Shown here piece by piece: positions 10,867 through 24,132 of a DNA stretch of 64,000 nt. A program made the position numbers and the translations under genes. This stretch comes from Ptiloglossa arizonensis (lineage: Eukaryota; Arthropoda; Insecta; Hymenoptera; Colletidae), in NCBI RefSeq assembly GCF_051014685.1, contig NW_027478522.1, positions 620,001-684,000 of the forward strand, written 5' to 3'. The notes beneath the pieces were generated by a model. It saw only the letters and a program-made list of their open reading frames with translations. It searched no databases and had not been told where the DNA came from. Position 1 is the stretch's first letter, and each line of letters begins with the position of its first letter.

Positions 10867-12659
10867 ACCTCCAAACTGCCATATCTCGCGAACGGATTGA
10901 CCAATCCGCAAAATTTCTGTTGCATCTGAAAGTAGAAACTCGCCCGATTACAACGGTATGCGTACTTTTCCCCTAGGCCGTTCTAGTTATGCTTGTCGAG
11001 CATCAGAACTGCGAAAATTATGAGTTTCTCAAGCGTTACTTACCTCCAAACTGCCATATCTCGCGAACGGATTGACCAATCCGCAAAATTTCTGTTGCAT
11101 CTGAAAGTAGAAACTCGCCCGATTACAACGGTATGCGTACTTTTCCCCTAGGCCATTCTAGTTATGCTTGTCGAGCAACAGAACTGCGAAAATTTTGAGT
11201 TTCTCAAGCGTTTCTTACTTCCAAACTCCCATATCTCGCGAACGGATTGACCAATCCGCAAAATTTCTGTTGCATCTGAAAGTAGGAACTCGTCCGATTA
11301 CAACGGTATGCGTACTTTTCCCCTAGGCCGTTCTAGTTATTCGTTTCGGGCATCAGAACTGTGAACATTTTGAGTTTCTCAACCGTTTCTACTTCCAAAC
11401 TGCCATATCTCGCGAACGGATTGACCAATCCGCAAAATTTCTGTTGCATCTGAAAGTAGAAACTCGCCCGATTACAACGGTATGCGTACTTTTCCCCTAG
11501 GCCGTTCTAGTTATGCTTGTCGAGCATCAGAACTGCGAAAATTTTGAGTTTCTCAAGCGTTTCTTACTTCCAAACTCCCATATCTCGCGAACGGATTGAC
11601 CAATCCGCAAAATTTCTGTTGCATCTGAAAGTAGGAACTAGCCCGATTACAACGGTATGCGTACTTTTCCCCTAGGCCGTTCTAGTTATTCGTTTCGGGC
11701 ATCAGAACTGTGAACATTTTGAGTTTCTCAACCGTTTCTACCTCCAAACTGCCATATCTCGCGAACGGATTGACCAATCCGCAAAATTTCTGTTGCATCT
11801 GAAAGTAGAAACTCGCCCGATTACAACGGTATGCGTACTTTTCCCCTAGGCCATTCTAGTTATGCTTGTCGAGCAACAGAACTGCGAAAATTTTGAGTTT
11901 CTCAAGCGTTTCTTACCTCCAAACTGCCAAATCTCGCGAACCGATTGACCATTCCGCAAAATTTCTGTTGCATCTGAAAGTAGAAACTCGCCCGATTACA
12001 ACGGTATGCGTACTTTTCCCCTAGGCCGTTCTAGTTATGCTTGTCGAGCATCAGAACTGCGAAAATTTTGAGTTTCTCAAGCGTTTCTTACTTCCAAACT
12101 CCCATATCTCGCGAGCGGATTGACCAATCCGCAAAATTTCTGTTGCATCTGAAAGTAGAAACTCGCCCGATTACAACGGTATGCGTACTTTTCCCCTAGG
12201 TCATTCTAGTTCTTCGTTTCGAGCATCAGAACTGCGAATATTTTGAGTTCCTCAAGCGTTTCTTACTTACAAACTGCCACATCTCGCGAACGGATCGACC
12301 AATCCGCAAAATGTCTGTTGCATCTGAAAGTAGAAACTCGCCCGATTACAACGGTATGCGTACTTTTCCCCTAGGTCATTCTAGTTCTTCGTTTCGAGCA
12401 TCAGAACTGCGAATATTTTGAGTTTCTCGAGCGTTTCTTACTTACAAACTGCCACATCTCGCGAACGGATCGACCAATCCGCAAAATTTCTGTTGCATCT
12501 GAAAGTAGAAACTCGCACGATTACAACGGTATGCGTATTTTTCCCCTAGGCCGTTCCAGTTATGCTTGTCAAGCATCAGAACTGCGAAAATTTTGGGTTT
12601 CTCTAGCGTTTCTTACCTGCAAACCGCCATATCTCGCGAACGGATTGAACAATCCTCAA
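10867..12659. repeat. Mixed satellite monomers
   Basis: About ten monomers. The first part (about 10975-11340) repeats about 10450-10815 at 525 bp. Class L losses lie near 11391 (unusually TACTTCC) and 11741. Markers CGCGAGCGGATT (about 12112), AAAATGTCTG, CTCGCACGATT and class F (about 12590) follow. No gene or foreign insert is visible. Confidence 0.82.
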
Positions 12660-14417
12660 AATTTCTGTTGCATCTGAAATTAGAAACTCGCCCGATTACA
12701 ACGGTATGCGTACTTTTCCCCTAGGCCATTCTAGTTATGCTTGTCGAGCAACAGAACTGCGAAAATTTTGAGTTTCTCAAGCGTTTCTTACTTCCAAACT
12801 CCCATATCTCGCGAACGGATTGACCAATCCGCAAAATTTCTGTTGCATCTGAAAGTAGGAACTCGTCCGATTACAACGGTGTGCGTACTTTTCCCCTAGG
12901 CCGTTCTAGTTATTCGTTTCGGGCATCAGAACTGTGAACATTTTGAGTTTCTCAACCGTTTCTTCCTCCAAACTGCCATATCTCGCGAACGGATTGACCA
13001 ATCCGCAAAATTTCTGTTGCATCTGAAAGTAGAAACTCGCCCGATTACAACGGTATGCGTACTTTTCCCCTAGGTCATTCTAGTTCTTCGTTTCGAGCAT
13101 CAGAACTGCGAAAATTTTGAGTTTCTCAAGCGTTTCTTACTTCCAAACTTCCATATCTCGCGAACGGATTGACAAATCCGCAAAATTTCTGTTGCATCTG
13201 AAAGTAGGAACTCGCCCGATTACAACGGTATGCGTACTTTTCCCCTAGGCCGTTCTAGTTATTCGTTTCGAGCATCGGAACTGTGAACATTTTGAGTTTC
13301 TCAAGCGTTTCTTACCTCCAAACTGCCATATCTCGCGAACGGATTGACCAATCCGCAAAATTTCTGTTGCATCTGAAAGTAGAAACTCGCCCGATTACAA
13401 CGGTATGCGTACTTTTCCCCTAGGCCGTTCTAGTTATTCGTTTCGGGCATCAGAACTGTGAACATTTTGAGTTTCTCAACCGTTTCTACCTCCAAACTGC
13501 CATATCTCGCGAACGGATTGACCAATCCGCAAAATTTCTGTTGCATCTGAAAGTAGAAACTCGCCCGATTACAACGGTATGCGTACTTTTCCCCTAGGCC
13601 GTTCTAGTTATGCTTGTCGAGCATCAGAACTGCGAAAATTTTGAGTTTCTCAAGCGTTTCTTACTTCCAAACTCCCATATCTCGCGAACGGATTGACCAA
13701 TCCGCAAAATTTCTGTTGCATCTGAAAGTAGGAACTAGCCCGATTACAACGGTATGCGTACTTTTCCCCTAGGCCGTTCTAGTTATTCGTTTCGGGCTTC
13801 AGAACTGTGAACATTTTGAGTTTCTCAACCGTTTCTACCTCCAAACTGCCATATCTCGCGAACGGATTGACCAATCCGCAAAATTTCTGTTGCATCTGAA
13901 AGTAGAAACTCGCCCGATTACAACGGTATGCGTACTTTTCCCCTAGGTCATTCTAGTTCTTCGTTTCGAGCATCAGAACTGCGAATATTTTGAGTTCCTC
14001 AAGCGTTTCTTACTTACAAACTGCCACATCTCGCGAACGGATCGACCAATCCGCAAAATTTCTGTGGTATCTGAAAGTAGAAACTCGGCCAATTACAACG
14101 GTATGTGTACCTTTCCCCTAGGCCATTCTAGTTATTCGTTTCGAGCATCAGACCTGCGAAAATTTTGAGTTTCTCAAGCGTTTCTTACCTCCAAACTGCC
14201 ATATCTCGCTAACGGATTGACCAATCCGCAAAATTTCTGTTGCATTTGAAAGTAGAAACTCGCCCGATTACAACGTTATGCGTACTTTTCCCCTAGGCCG
14301 TTCTAGTTATGCTTGTCGAGCATCAGAACTGCGAAAATTATGAGTTTCTCAAGCGTTACTTACCTCCAAACTGCCATATCTCGCGAACGGATTGACCAAT
14401 CCGCAAAATTTCTGTTG
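12660..14417. repeat. 10-monomer form of a 10/12-monomer unit
   Basis: The rare variant CATCTGAAATTAG at 12671 recurs at 14418 and 16515, marking three consecutive units. This one is 1747 bp from marker to marker, ten monomers with three class L losses (12962, 13487, 13837). Compared with the next unit it lacks two monomers, the join falling near 14270-14290 (CAACGTTATGCG). Confidence 0.88.
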
Positions 14418-16514
14418 CATCTGAAATTAGAAACTCGCCCGATTACAACGGTATGCGTACTTTTCCCCTAGGCCATTCTAGTTATGCTTGTCGAGCAACA
14501 GAACTGCGAAAATTTTGAGTTTCTCAAGCGTTTCTTACTTCCAAACTCCCATATCTCGCGAACGGATTGACCAATCCGCAAAATTTCTGTTGCATCTGAA
14601 AGTAGGAACTCGTCCGATTACAACGGTGTGCGTACTTTTCCCCTAGGCCGTTCTAGTTATTCGTTTCGGGCATCAGAACTGTGAACATTTTGAGTTTCTC
14701 AACCGTTTCTTCCTCCAAACTGCCATATCTCGCGAACGGATTGACCAATCCGCAAAATTTCTGTTGCATCTGAAAGTAGAAACTCGCCCGATTACAACGG
14801 TATGCGTACTTTTCCCCTAGGTCATTCTAGTTCTTCGTTTCGAGCATCAGAACTGCGAAAATTTTGAGTTTCTCAAGCGTTTCTTACTTCCAAACTCCCA
14901 TATCTCGCGAACGGATTGACCAATCCGCAAAATTTCTGTTGCATCTGAAAGTAGGAACTCGCCCGATTACAACGGTATGCGTACTTTTCCCCTAGGCCGT
15001 TCTAGTTATTCGTTTCGAGCATCGGAACTGTGAACATTTTGAGTTTCTCAAGCGTTTCTTACCTCCAAACTGCCATATCTCGCGAACGGATTGACCAATC
15101 CGCAAAATTTCTGTTGCATCTGAAAGTAGAAACTCGCCCGATTACAACGGTATGCGTACTTTTCCCCTAGGCCGTTCTAGTTATTCGTTTCGGGCATCAG
15201 AACTGTGAACATTTTGAGTTTCTCAACCGTTTCTACCTCCAAACTGCCATATCTCGCGAACGGATTGACCAATCCGCAAAATTTCTGTTGCATCTGAAAG
15301 TAGAAACTCGCCCGATTACAACGGTATGCGTACTTTTCCCCTAGGCCGTTCTAGTTATGCTTGTCGAGCATCAGAACTGCGAAAATTTTGAGTTTCTCAA
15401 GCGTTTCTTACTTCCAAACTCCCATATCTCGCGAACGGATTGACCAATCCGCAAAATTTCTGTTGCATCTGAAAGTAGGAACTAGCCCGATTACAACGGT
15501 ATGCGTACTTTTCCCCTAGGCCGTTCTAGTTATTCGTTTCGGGCTTCAGAACTGTGAACATTTTGAGTTTCTCAACCGTTTCTACCTCCAAACTGCCATA
15601 TCTCGCGAACGGATTGACCAATCCGCAAAATTTCTGTTGCATCTGAAAGTAGAAACTCGCCCGATTACAACGGTATGCGTACTTTTCCCCTAGGTCATTC
15701 TAGTTCTTCGTTTCGAGCATCAGAACTGCGAATATTTTGAGTTCCTCAAGCGTTTCTTACATACAAACTGCCACATCTCGCGAACGGATCGACCAATCCG
15801 CAAAATTTCTGTGGTATCTGAAAGTAGAAACTCGGCCAATTACAACGGTATGTGTACTTTTCCCCTAGGCCATTCTAGTTATTCGTTTCGAGCATCAGAC
15901 CTGCGAAAATTTTGAGTTTCTCAAGCGTTTCTTACCTCCAAACTGCCATATCTCGCTAACGGATTGACCAATCCGCAAAATTTCTGTTGCATTTGAAAGT
16001 AGAAACTCGCCCGATTACAACGGTATGCGTACTTTTCCCCAGGGCCGTTCTAGTTATTCGTTTCGAGCATCAGAACTGTGAACATTTTGTGTTTCTCAAG
16101 CGTTTCTTACCTCCAAACTGCCATATCTCGCGAACGGATTGACCAATCCTCAAAATTTCTGTTGCATCTGAAAGTAGAAACTCGCTCAATTACAACGGTA
16201 TGCGTACTTTTCCCCAAGGCCGTTCCAGTTATTCGTTTCGAGCATCAGAACTGCGAATATTTTGAGTTTCTCAAGCGTTTCTTACTTACAAACTGCCACA
16301 TCTCGCGAACGGATTGACCAATCCGCAAAATTTCTGTTGCATCCGAAAGTAGAAACTCGCCCGATTAGAACGGTATGCGTACTTTTCCCCTAGGCCGTTC
16401 TAGTTATGCTTGTCGAGCATCAGAACTGCGAAAATTATGAGTTTCTCAAGCGTTACTTACCTCCAAACTGCCATATCTCGCGAACGGATTGACCAATCCG
16501 CAAAATTTCTGTTG
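14418..16514. repeat. 12-monomer unit (2097 bp), copy 1
   Basis: Same order as the preceding unit but with two extra monomers at about 16040-16390 (CCCCAGGGCC, TTTTGTGTTTCTC, CTCGCTCAATT, then class-C-like CTTACTTAC with GCATCCGAAAG). Three class L losses make it 2097 bp rather than 2100. A private change is CCCCAAGGCC near 16214. Confidence 0.88.
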
Positions 16515-18504
16515 CATCTGAAATTAGAAACTCGCCCGATTACAACGGTATGCGTACTTTTCCCCTAGGCCATTCTAGTTATGCTTGTCGAGCAACAGAA
16601 CTGCGAAAATTTTGAGTTTCTCAAGCGTTTCTTACTTCCAAACTCCCATATCTCGCGAACGGATTGACCAATCCGCAAAATTTCTGTTGCATCTGAAAGT
16701 AGGAACTCGTCCGATTACAACGGTGTGCGTACTTTTCCCCTAGGCCGTTCTAGTTATTCGTTTCGGGCATCAGAACTGTGAACATTTTGAGTTTCTCAAC
16801 CGTTTCTTCCTCCAAACTGCCATATCTCGCGAACGGATTGACCAATCCGCAAAATTTCTGTTGCATCTGAAAGTAGAAACTCGCCCGATTACAACGGTAT
16901 GCGTACTTTTCCCCTAGGTCATTCTAGTTCTTCGTTTCGAGCATCAGAACTGCGAAAATTTTGAGTTTCTCAAGCGTTTCTTACTTCCAAACTCCCATAT
17001 CTCGCGAACGGATTGACCAATCCGCAAAATTTCTGTTGCATCTGAAAGTAGGAACTCGCCCGATTACAACGGTATGCGTACTTTTCCCCTAGGCCGTTCT
17101 AGTTATTCGTTTCGAGCATCGGAACTGTGAACATTTTGAGTTTCTCAAGCGTTTCTTACCTCCAAACTGCCATATCTCGCGAACGGATTGACCAATCCGC
17201 AAAATTTCTGTTGCATCTGAAAGTAGAAACTCGCCCGATTACAACGGTATGCGTACTTTTCCCCTAGGCCGTTCTAGTTATTCGTTTCGGGCATCAGAAC
17301 TGTGAACATTTTGAGTTTCTCAACCGTTTCTACCTCCAAACTGCCATATCTCGCGAACGGATTGACCAATCCGCAAAATTTCTGTTGCATCTGAAAGTAG
17401 AAACTCGCCCGATTACAACGGTATGCGTACTTTTCCCCTAGGCCGTTCTAGTTATGCTTGTCGAGCATCAGAACTGCGAAAATTTTGAGTTTCTCAAGCG
17501 TTTCTTACTTCCAAACTCCCATATCTCGCGAACGGATTGACCAATCCGCAAAATTTCTGTTGCATCTGAAAGTAGGAACTAGCCCGATTACAACGGTATG
17601 CGTACTTTTCCCCTAGGCCGTTCTAGTTATTCGTTTCGGGCTTCAGAACTGTGAACATTTTGAGTTTCTCAACCGCTTCTACCTCCAAACTGCCATATCT
17701 CGCGAACGGATTGACCAATCCGCAAAATTTCTGTTGCATCTGAAAGTAGAAACTCGCCCGATTACAACGGTATGCGTACTTTTCCCCTAGGTCATTCTAG
17801 TTCTTCGTTTCGAGCATCAGAACTGCGAATATTTTGAGTTCCTCAAGCGTTTCTTACTTACAAACTGCCACATCTCGCGAACGGATCGACCAATCCGCAA
17901 AATTTCTGTGGTATCTGAAAGTAGAAACTCGGCCAATTACAACGGTATGTGTACTTTTCCCCTAGGCCATTCTAGTTATTCGTTTCGAGCATCAGACCTG
18001 CGAAAATTTTGAGTTTCTCAAGCGTTTCTTACCTCCAAACTGCCATATCTCGCTAACGGATTGACCAATCCGCAAAATTTCTGTTGCATTTGAAAGTAGA
18101 AACTCGCCCGATTACAACGGTATGCGTACTTTTCCCCAGGGCCGTTCTAGTTATTCGTTTCGAGCATCAGAACTGTGAACATTTTGTGTTTCTCAAGCGT
18201 TTCTTACCTCCAAACTGCCATATCTCGCGAACGGATTGACCAATCCTCAAAATTTCTGTTGCATCTGAAAGTAGAAACTCGCTCAATTACAACGGTATGC
18301 GTACTTTTCCCCTAGGCCGTTCCAGTTATTCGTTTCGAGCATCAGAACTGCGAATATTTTGAGTTTCTCAAGCGTTTCTTACTTACAAACTGCCACATCT
18401 CGCGAACGGATTGACCAATCCGCAAAATTTCTGTTGCATCCGAAAGTAGAAACTCGCCCGATTAGAACGGTATGAGTACTTTTCCCCTAGGCCGTTCTAG
18501 TTAT
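16515..18504. repeat. 12-monomer unit, copy 2, truncated
   Basis: This matches 14418-16407 at an offset of 2097 and stops at 18505, where GTTATGCTTG in the first copy meets GTTATTCG here. Private changes are CAACCGCTTCTACC near 17674 and GTATGAGTAC near 18475; both are also present in the copied block near 22.2-23.0 kb, so that block came from here and not from the sister unit. Confidence 0.88.
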
Positions 18505-19875
18505 TCGTTTCGAGCATCAGAGCTGCGAAAATTTTGAGTTTCTCAAGCGTTCCTTACCTCCAAACTGCCATATCTCGCGAACCGATTGACCATTCCGCAA
18601 AATTTCTGTTGCATCTGAAAGTAGAAACTCGCCCGATTACAACGGTATGCGTACTTTTCCCCTAGGCCGTTCTAGTTATGCTTGTCGAGCATCAGAACTG
18701 CGAAAATTTTGAGTTTCTCAAGCGTTTCTTACTTCCAAACTCCCATATCTCGCGAGCGGATTGACCAATCCGCAAAATTTCTGTTGCATCTGAAAGTAGA
18801 AACTCGCCCGATTACAACGGTATGCGTACTTTTCCCCTAGGTCATTCTAGTTCTTCGTTTCGAGCATCAGAACTGCGAATATTTTGAGTTCCTCAAGCGT
18901 TTCTTACTTACAAACTGCCACATCTCGCGAACGGATCGACCAATCCGCAAAATGTCTGTTGCATCTGAAAGTAGAAACTCGCCCGATTACAACGGTATGC
19001 GTACTTTTCCCCTAGGTCATTCTAGTTCTTCGTTTCGAGCATCAGAACTGCGAATATTTTGAGTTTCTCGAGCGTTTCTTACTTACAAACTGCCACATCT
19101 CGCGAACGGATCGACCAATCCGCAAAATTTCTGTTGCATCTGAAAGTAGAAACTCGCACGATTACAACGGTATGCGTATTTTTCCCCTAGGCCGTTCCAG
19201 TTATGCTTGTCAAGCATCAGAACTGCGAAAATTTTGGGTTTCTCTAGCGTTTCTTACCTCCAAACCGCCATATCTCGCGAACGGATTGACCAATCCGCAA
19301 AATTTCTGTTGCATCTGAAAGAAGAAGCTCGCCCGATTACAACGGTATGCGTACTTTTCCGCTAGGCCGTTCTAGTTATTCGTTTCGAGCATCAGAAATG
19401 CGAAAATTTTGAGTTTCTCAAGCGTTTCTTACCTCCAAACTGCCATATCTCGCGAACTGATTGACCAATCCGCAAAATTTCTGTTGCATCTGAAAGTAGA
19501 AACCCACCCGATTACAACGGTATGTGTTGTTTTCCCCTAGGTCATTCTAGTTCTTCGTTTCGAGCATCAGAACTGCGAATATTTTGAGTTCCTCAAGCGT
19601 TTCTTACTTACAAACTGCCACATCTCGCGAACGGATCGACCAATCCGCAAAATTTCTGTGGTATCTGAAAGTAGAAACTCGGCCAATTACAACGGTATGT
19701 GTACTTTTCCCCTAGGCCATTCTAGTTATTCGTTTCGAGCATCAGAACTGCGAAAATTTTGAGTTTCTCAAGCGTTTCTTACCTCCAAACTGCCATATCT
19801 CGCGAACGGATTGACCAATCCGCAAAATTTCTGTTGCATCTGAAAGTAGAAACTCGCCCGATTACAACGGTATGC
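18505..19875. repeat. 8-monomer unit (1400 bp), copy 1
   Basis: Tandem duplication with 19876-21304; the similarity starts at 18476, within the end of the preceding block. Order: GAACCGATTGACCATTCC, CGCGAGCGG, AAAATGTCTG, CTCGAGCG, CTCGCACG, the class F 5' part joined to a standard 3' part, A (with AAAGAAGAAGC), B (TGTGTTG) and C. Markers sit exactly 1400 bp apart, for example ACCGATTGAC at 18581 and 19981. Confidence 0.9.
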
Positions 19876-21304
19876 GTACTTTTCCCCTAGGCCGTTCTAG
19901 TTATTCGTTTCGAGCATCAGAGCTGCGAAAATTTTGAGTTTCTCAAGCGTTCCTTACCTCCAAACTGCCATATCTCGCGAACCGATTGACCATTCCGCAA
20001 AATTTCTGTTGCATCTGAAAGTAGAAACTCGCCCGATTACAACGGTATGCGTACTTTTCCCCTAGGCCGTTCTAGTTATGCTTGTCGAGCATCAGAACTG
20101 CGAAAATTTTGAGTTTCTCAAGCGTTTCTTACTTCCAAACTCCCATATCTCGCGAGCGGATTGACCAATCCGCAAAATTTCTGTTGCATCTGAAAGTAGA
20201 AACTCGCCCGATTACAACGGTATGCGTACTTTTCCCCTAGGTCATTCTAGTTCTTCGTTTCGAGCATCAGAACTGCGAATATTTTGAGTTCCTCAAGCGT
20301 TTCTTACTTACAAACTGCCACATCTCGCGAACGGATCGACCAATCCGCAAAATGTCTGTTGCATCTGAAAGTAGAAACTCGCCCGATTACAACGGTATGC
20401 GTACTTTTCCCCTAGGTCATTCTAGTTCTTCGTTTCGAGCATCAGAACTGCGAATATTTTGAGTTTCTCGAGCGTTTCTTACTTACAAACTGCCACATCT
20501 CGCGAACGGATCGACCAATCCGCAAAATTTCTGTTGCATCTGAAAGTAGAAACTCGCACGATTACAACGGTATGCGTATTTTTCCCCTAGGCCGTTCCAG
20601 TTATGCTTGTCAAGCATCAGAACTGCGAAAATTTTGGGTTTCTCTAGCGTTTCTTACCTCCAAACCGCCATATCTCGCGAACGGATTGACCAATCCGCAA
20701 AATTTCTGTTGCATCTGAAAGAAGAAGCTCGCCCGATTACAACGGTATGCGTACTTTTCCGCTAGGCCGTTCTAGTTATTCGTTTCGAGCATCAGAAATG
20801 CGAAAATTTTGAGTTTCTCAAGCGTTTCTTACCTCCAAACTGCCATATCTCGCGAACTGATTGACCAATCCGCAAAATTTCTGTTGCATCTGAAAGTAGA
20901 AACCCACCCGATTACAACGGTATGTGTTGTTTTCCCCTAGGTCATTCTAGTTCTTCGTTTCGAGCATCAGAACTGCGAATATTTTGAGTTCCTCAAGCGT
21001 TTCTTACTTACAAACTGCCACATCTCGCGAACGGATCGACCAATCCGCAAAATTTCTGTGGTATCTGAAAGTAGAAACTCGGCCAATTACAACGGTATGT
21101 GTACTTTTCCCCTAGGCCATTCTAGTTATTCGTTTCGAGCATCAGAACTGCGAAAATTTTGAGTTTCTCAAGCGTTTCTTACCTCCAAACTGCCATATCT
21201 CGCGAACGGATTGACCAATCCGCAAAATTTCTGTTGCATCTGAAAGTAGAAACTCGCCCGATTACAACGGTATGCGTACTTTTCCCCTAGGCCGTTCTAG
21301 TTAT
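19876..21304. repeat. 8-monomer unit (1400 bp), copy 2
   Basis: Second copy of 18476-19904, leaving it at 21305 where TTATTCG becomes TTATGCTTG. It contains an A-B-C series of the kind that dominates from 24 kb rightward, so the trimer is already present here within a larger unit. Confidence 0.9.
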
Positions 21305-21882
21305 GCTTGTCGAGCATCAGAACTGCGAAAATTTTGAGTTTCTCAAGCGTTTCTTACTTACAAACTGCCACATCTCGCGAACGGATCGACCAATCCCCAA
21401 AATTTCTGTGGTATCTGAAAGTAGAAACTCGGCCAATTACAACGGTATGTGTACTTTTCCCCTAGGCCAATCTAGTTATTCGTTTCGAGCATCAGACCTG
21501 CGAAAATTTTGAGTTTCTCAAGCGTTTCTTACCTCCAAACTGCCATATCTCGCAAACGGATTGACCAATCCGCAAAATTTCTGTTGCATTTGACAGTAGA
21601 AACTCGCCCGATTACAACGGTATGCGTACTTTTCCCCTAGGCCGTTCTAGTTATTCGTTTCGAGCATCAGAACTGCGAAAATTTTGAGTTTCTCAAGCGT
21701 TTCTTACCTCCAAACTGCCATATCTCGCGAACGGATTGACCAATCCGCAAAATTTCTGTTGCATCTGAAAGTAGAAGCTCGCCCGATTACAACGGTATGC
21801 GTACTTTTCCGCTAGGCCGTTCTAGTTATTCGTTTCGAGCATCAGAAATGCGAAAATTTTGAGTTTCTCAAGCGTTTCTTAC
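21305..21882. repeat. Satellite linker shared with about 26.55 kb
   Basis: About 3.3 monomers. The stretch around 20940-21550 recurs near 26190-26800 at an offset of 5248 (30 monomers minus two losses), including the rare ATCCCCAAAATT and GGCCAATCTAG variants. That combination appears again near 32.5 and 40.0 kb. Confidence 0.8.
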
Positions 21883-23838
21883 CTCCAAACTGCCATATCT
21901 CGCGAACGGATTGACCAATCCGCAAAATTTCTGTTGCATCTGAAAGTAGAAACTCGCCCGATTACAACGGTATGCGTACTTTTCCCCTAGGCCGTTCTAG
22001 TTATGCTTGTCGAGCATCAGAACTGCGAAAATTTTGAGTTTCTCAAGCGTTTCTTACTTCCAAACTCCCATATCTCGCGAACGGATTGACCAATCCGCAA
22101 AATTTCTGTTGCATCTGAAAGTAGGAACTAGCCCGATTACAACGGTATGCGTACTTTTCCCCTAGGCCGTTCTAGTTATTCGTTTCGGGCTTCAGAACTG
22201 TGAACATTTTGAGTTTCTCAACCGCTTCTACCTCCAAACTGCCATATCTCGCGAACGGATTGACCAATCCGCAAAATTTCTGTTGCATCTGAATGTAGAA
22301 ACTCGCCCGATTACAACGGTATGCGTACTTTTCCCCTAGGTCATTCTAGTTCTTCGTTTCGAGCATCAGAACTGCGAATATTTTGAGTTCCTCAAGCGTT
22401 TCTTACTTACAAACTGCCACATCTCGCGAACGGATCGACCAATCCGCAAAATTTCTGTGGTATCTGAAAGTAGAAACTCGGCCAATTACAACGGTATGTG
22501 TACTTTTCCCCTAGGCCATTCTAGTTATTCGTTTCGAGCATCAGACCTGCGAAAATTTTGAGTTTCTCAAGCGTTTCTTACCTCCAAACTGCCATATCTC
22601 GCTAACGGATTGACCAATCCGCAAAATTTCTGTTGCATTTGAAAGTAGAAACTCGCCCGATTACAACGGTATGCGTACTTTTCCCCAGGGCCGTTCTAGT
22701 TATTCGTTTCGAGCATCAGAACTGTGAACATTTTGTGTTTCTCAAGCGTTTCTTACCTCCAAACTGCCATATCTCGCGAACGGATTGACCAATCCTCAAA
22801 ATTTCTGTTGCATCTGAAAGTAGAAACTCGCTCAATTACAACGGTATGCGTACTTTTCCCCTAGGCCGTTCCAGTTATTCGTTTCGAGCATCAGAACTGC
22901 GAATATTTTGAGTTTCTCAAGCGTTTCTTACTTACAAACTGCCACATCTCGCGAACGGATTGACCAATCCGCAAAATTTCTGTTGCATCCGAAAGTAGAA
23001 ACTCGCCCGATTAGAACGGTATGAGTACTTTTCCCCTAGGCCGTTCTAGTTATTCGTTTCGAGCATCAGAGCTGCGAAAATTTTGAGTTTCTCAAGCGTT
23101 CCTTACCTCCAAACTGCCATATCTCGCGAACCGATTGACCATTCCGCAAAATTTCTGTTGCATCTGAAAGTAGAAACTCGCCCGATTACAACGGTATGCG
23201 TACTTTTCCCCTAGGCCGTTCTAGTTATGCTTGTCGAGCATCAGAACTGCGAAAATTTTGAGTTTCTCAAGCGTTTCTTACTTCCAAACTCCCATATCTC
23301 GCGAGCGGATTGACCAATCCGCAAAATTTCTGTTGCATCTGAAAGTAGAAACTCGCCCGATTACAACGGTATGCGTACTTTTCCCCTAGGTCATTCAAGT
23401 TCTTCGTTTCGAGCATCAGAACTGCGAATATTTTGAGTTCCTCAAGCGTTTCTTACTTACAAACTGCCACATCTCGCGAACGGATCGACCAATCCGCAAA
23501 ATGTCTGTTGCATCTGAAAGTAGAAACTCGCCCGATTACAACGGTATGCGTACTTTTCCCCTAGGTCATTCTAGTTCTTCGTTTCGAGCATCAGAACTGC
23601 GAATATTTTGAGTTTCTCGAGCGTTTCTTACTTACAAACTGCCACATCTCGCGAACGGATCGACCAATCCGCAAAATTTCTGTTGCATCTGAAAGTAGAA
23701 ACTCGCACGATTACAACGGTATGCGTATTTTTCCCCTAGGCCGTTCCAGTTATGCTTGTCAAGCATCAGAACTGCGAAAATTTTGGGTTTCTCTAGCGTT
23801 TCTTACCTCCAAACCGCCATATCTCGCGAACGGATTGA
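21883..23838. repeat. 1956-bp copy of 17334-19289
   Basis: The offset is 4549 (26 monomers minus one loss). The copy includes the junction at 18505 between the 12-monomer and 8-monomer blocks, with private markers from both sides (CAACCGCTTCTACC and GTATGAGTAC), so it was made after that junction formed. Private changes since are CTGAATGTAGAAAC near 22294 and CATTCAAGTTC near 23396. It ends inside the dyad at 23839, where GATTGACC becomes GATTGAAC. Confidence 0.88.
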
Positions 23839-24132
23839 ACAATCCTCAAAATTTCTGTTGCATCTGAAAGTAGAAACTCGCCCGATTACAACGGTATGCG
23901 TACTTTTCCCCTAGGCCGTTCTAGTTATTCGTCTCGAGCATCAGAACTGGGAAACTTTTGAGTTTCTCAAGCGTTTCTTACCTCCAAACTGCAATATCTC
24001 GCGAACGGATAGACCAATCCGCAAAATTTCTGTTGCATCTGAAAGTAGAAACTCGCCCGATTAGAACGGTATGCGTACTTTTCCCCTAGGCCGTTCTAGT
24101 TATTCGTTTCGAGCATCAGAACTGCGAAAATT
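23839..24132. repeat. Class F and class E monomers
   Basis: The end of a class F monomer (GAACAATCCTC) and a class E monomer (CTGCAATATCTC, GGATAGACC, GATTAGAACGG) repeat the pair seen near 8630-8880. The F-E pair recurs near 25560-25830, 33230-33580, 47250-47580, 53550-53880 and 60370-60700. Confidence 0.83.
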
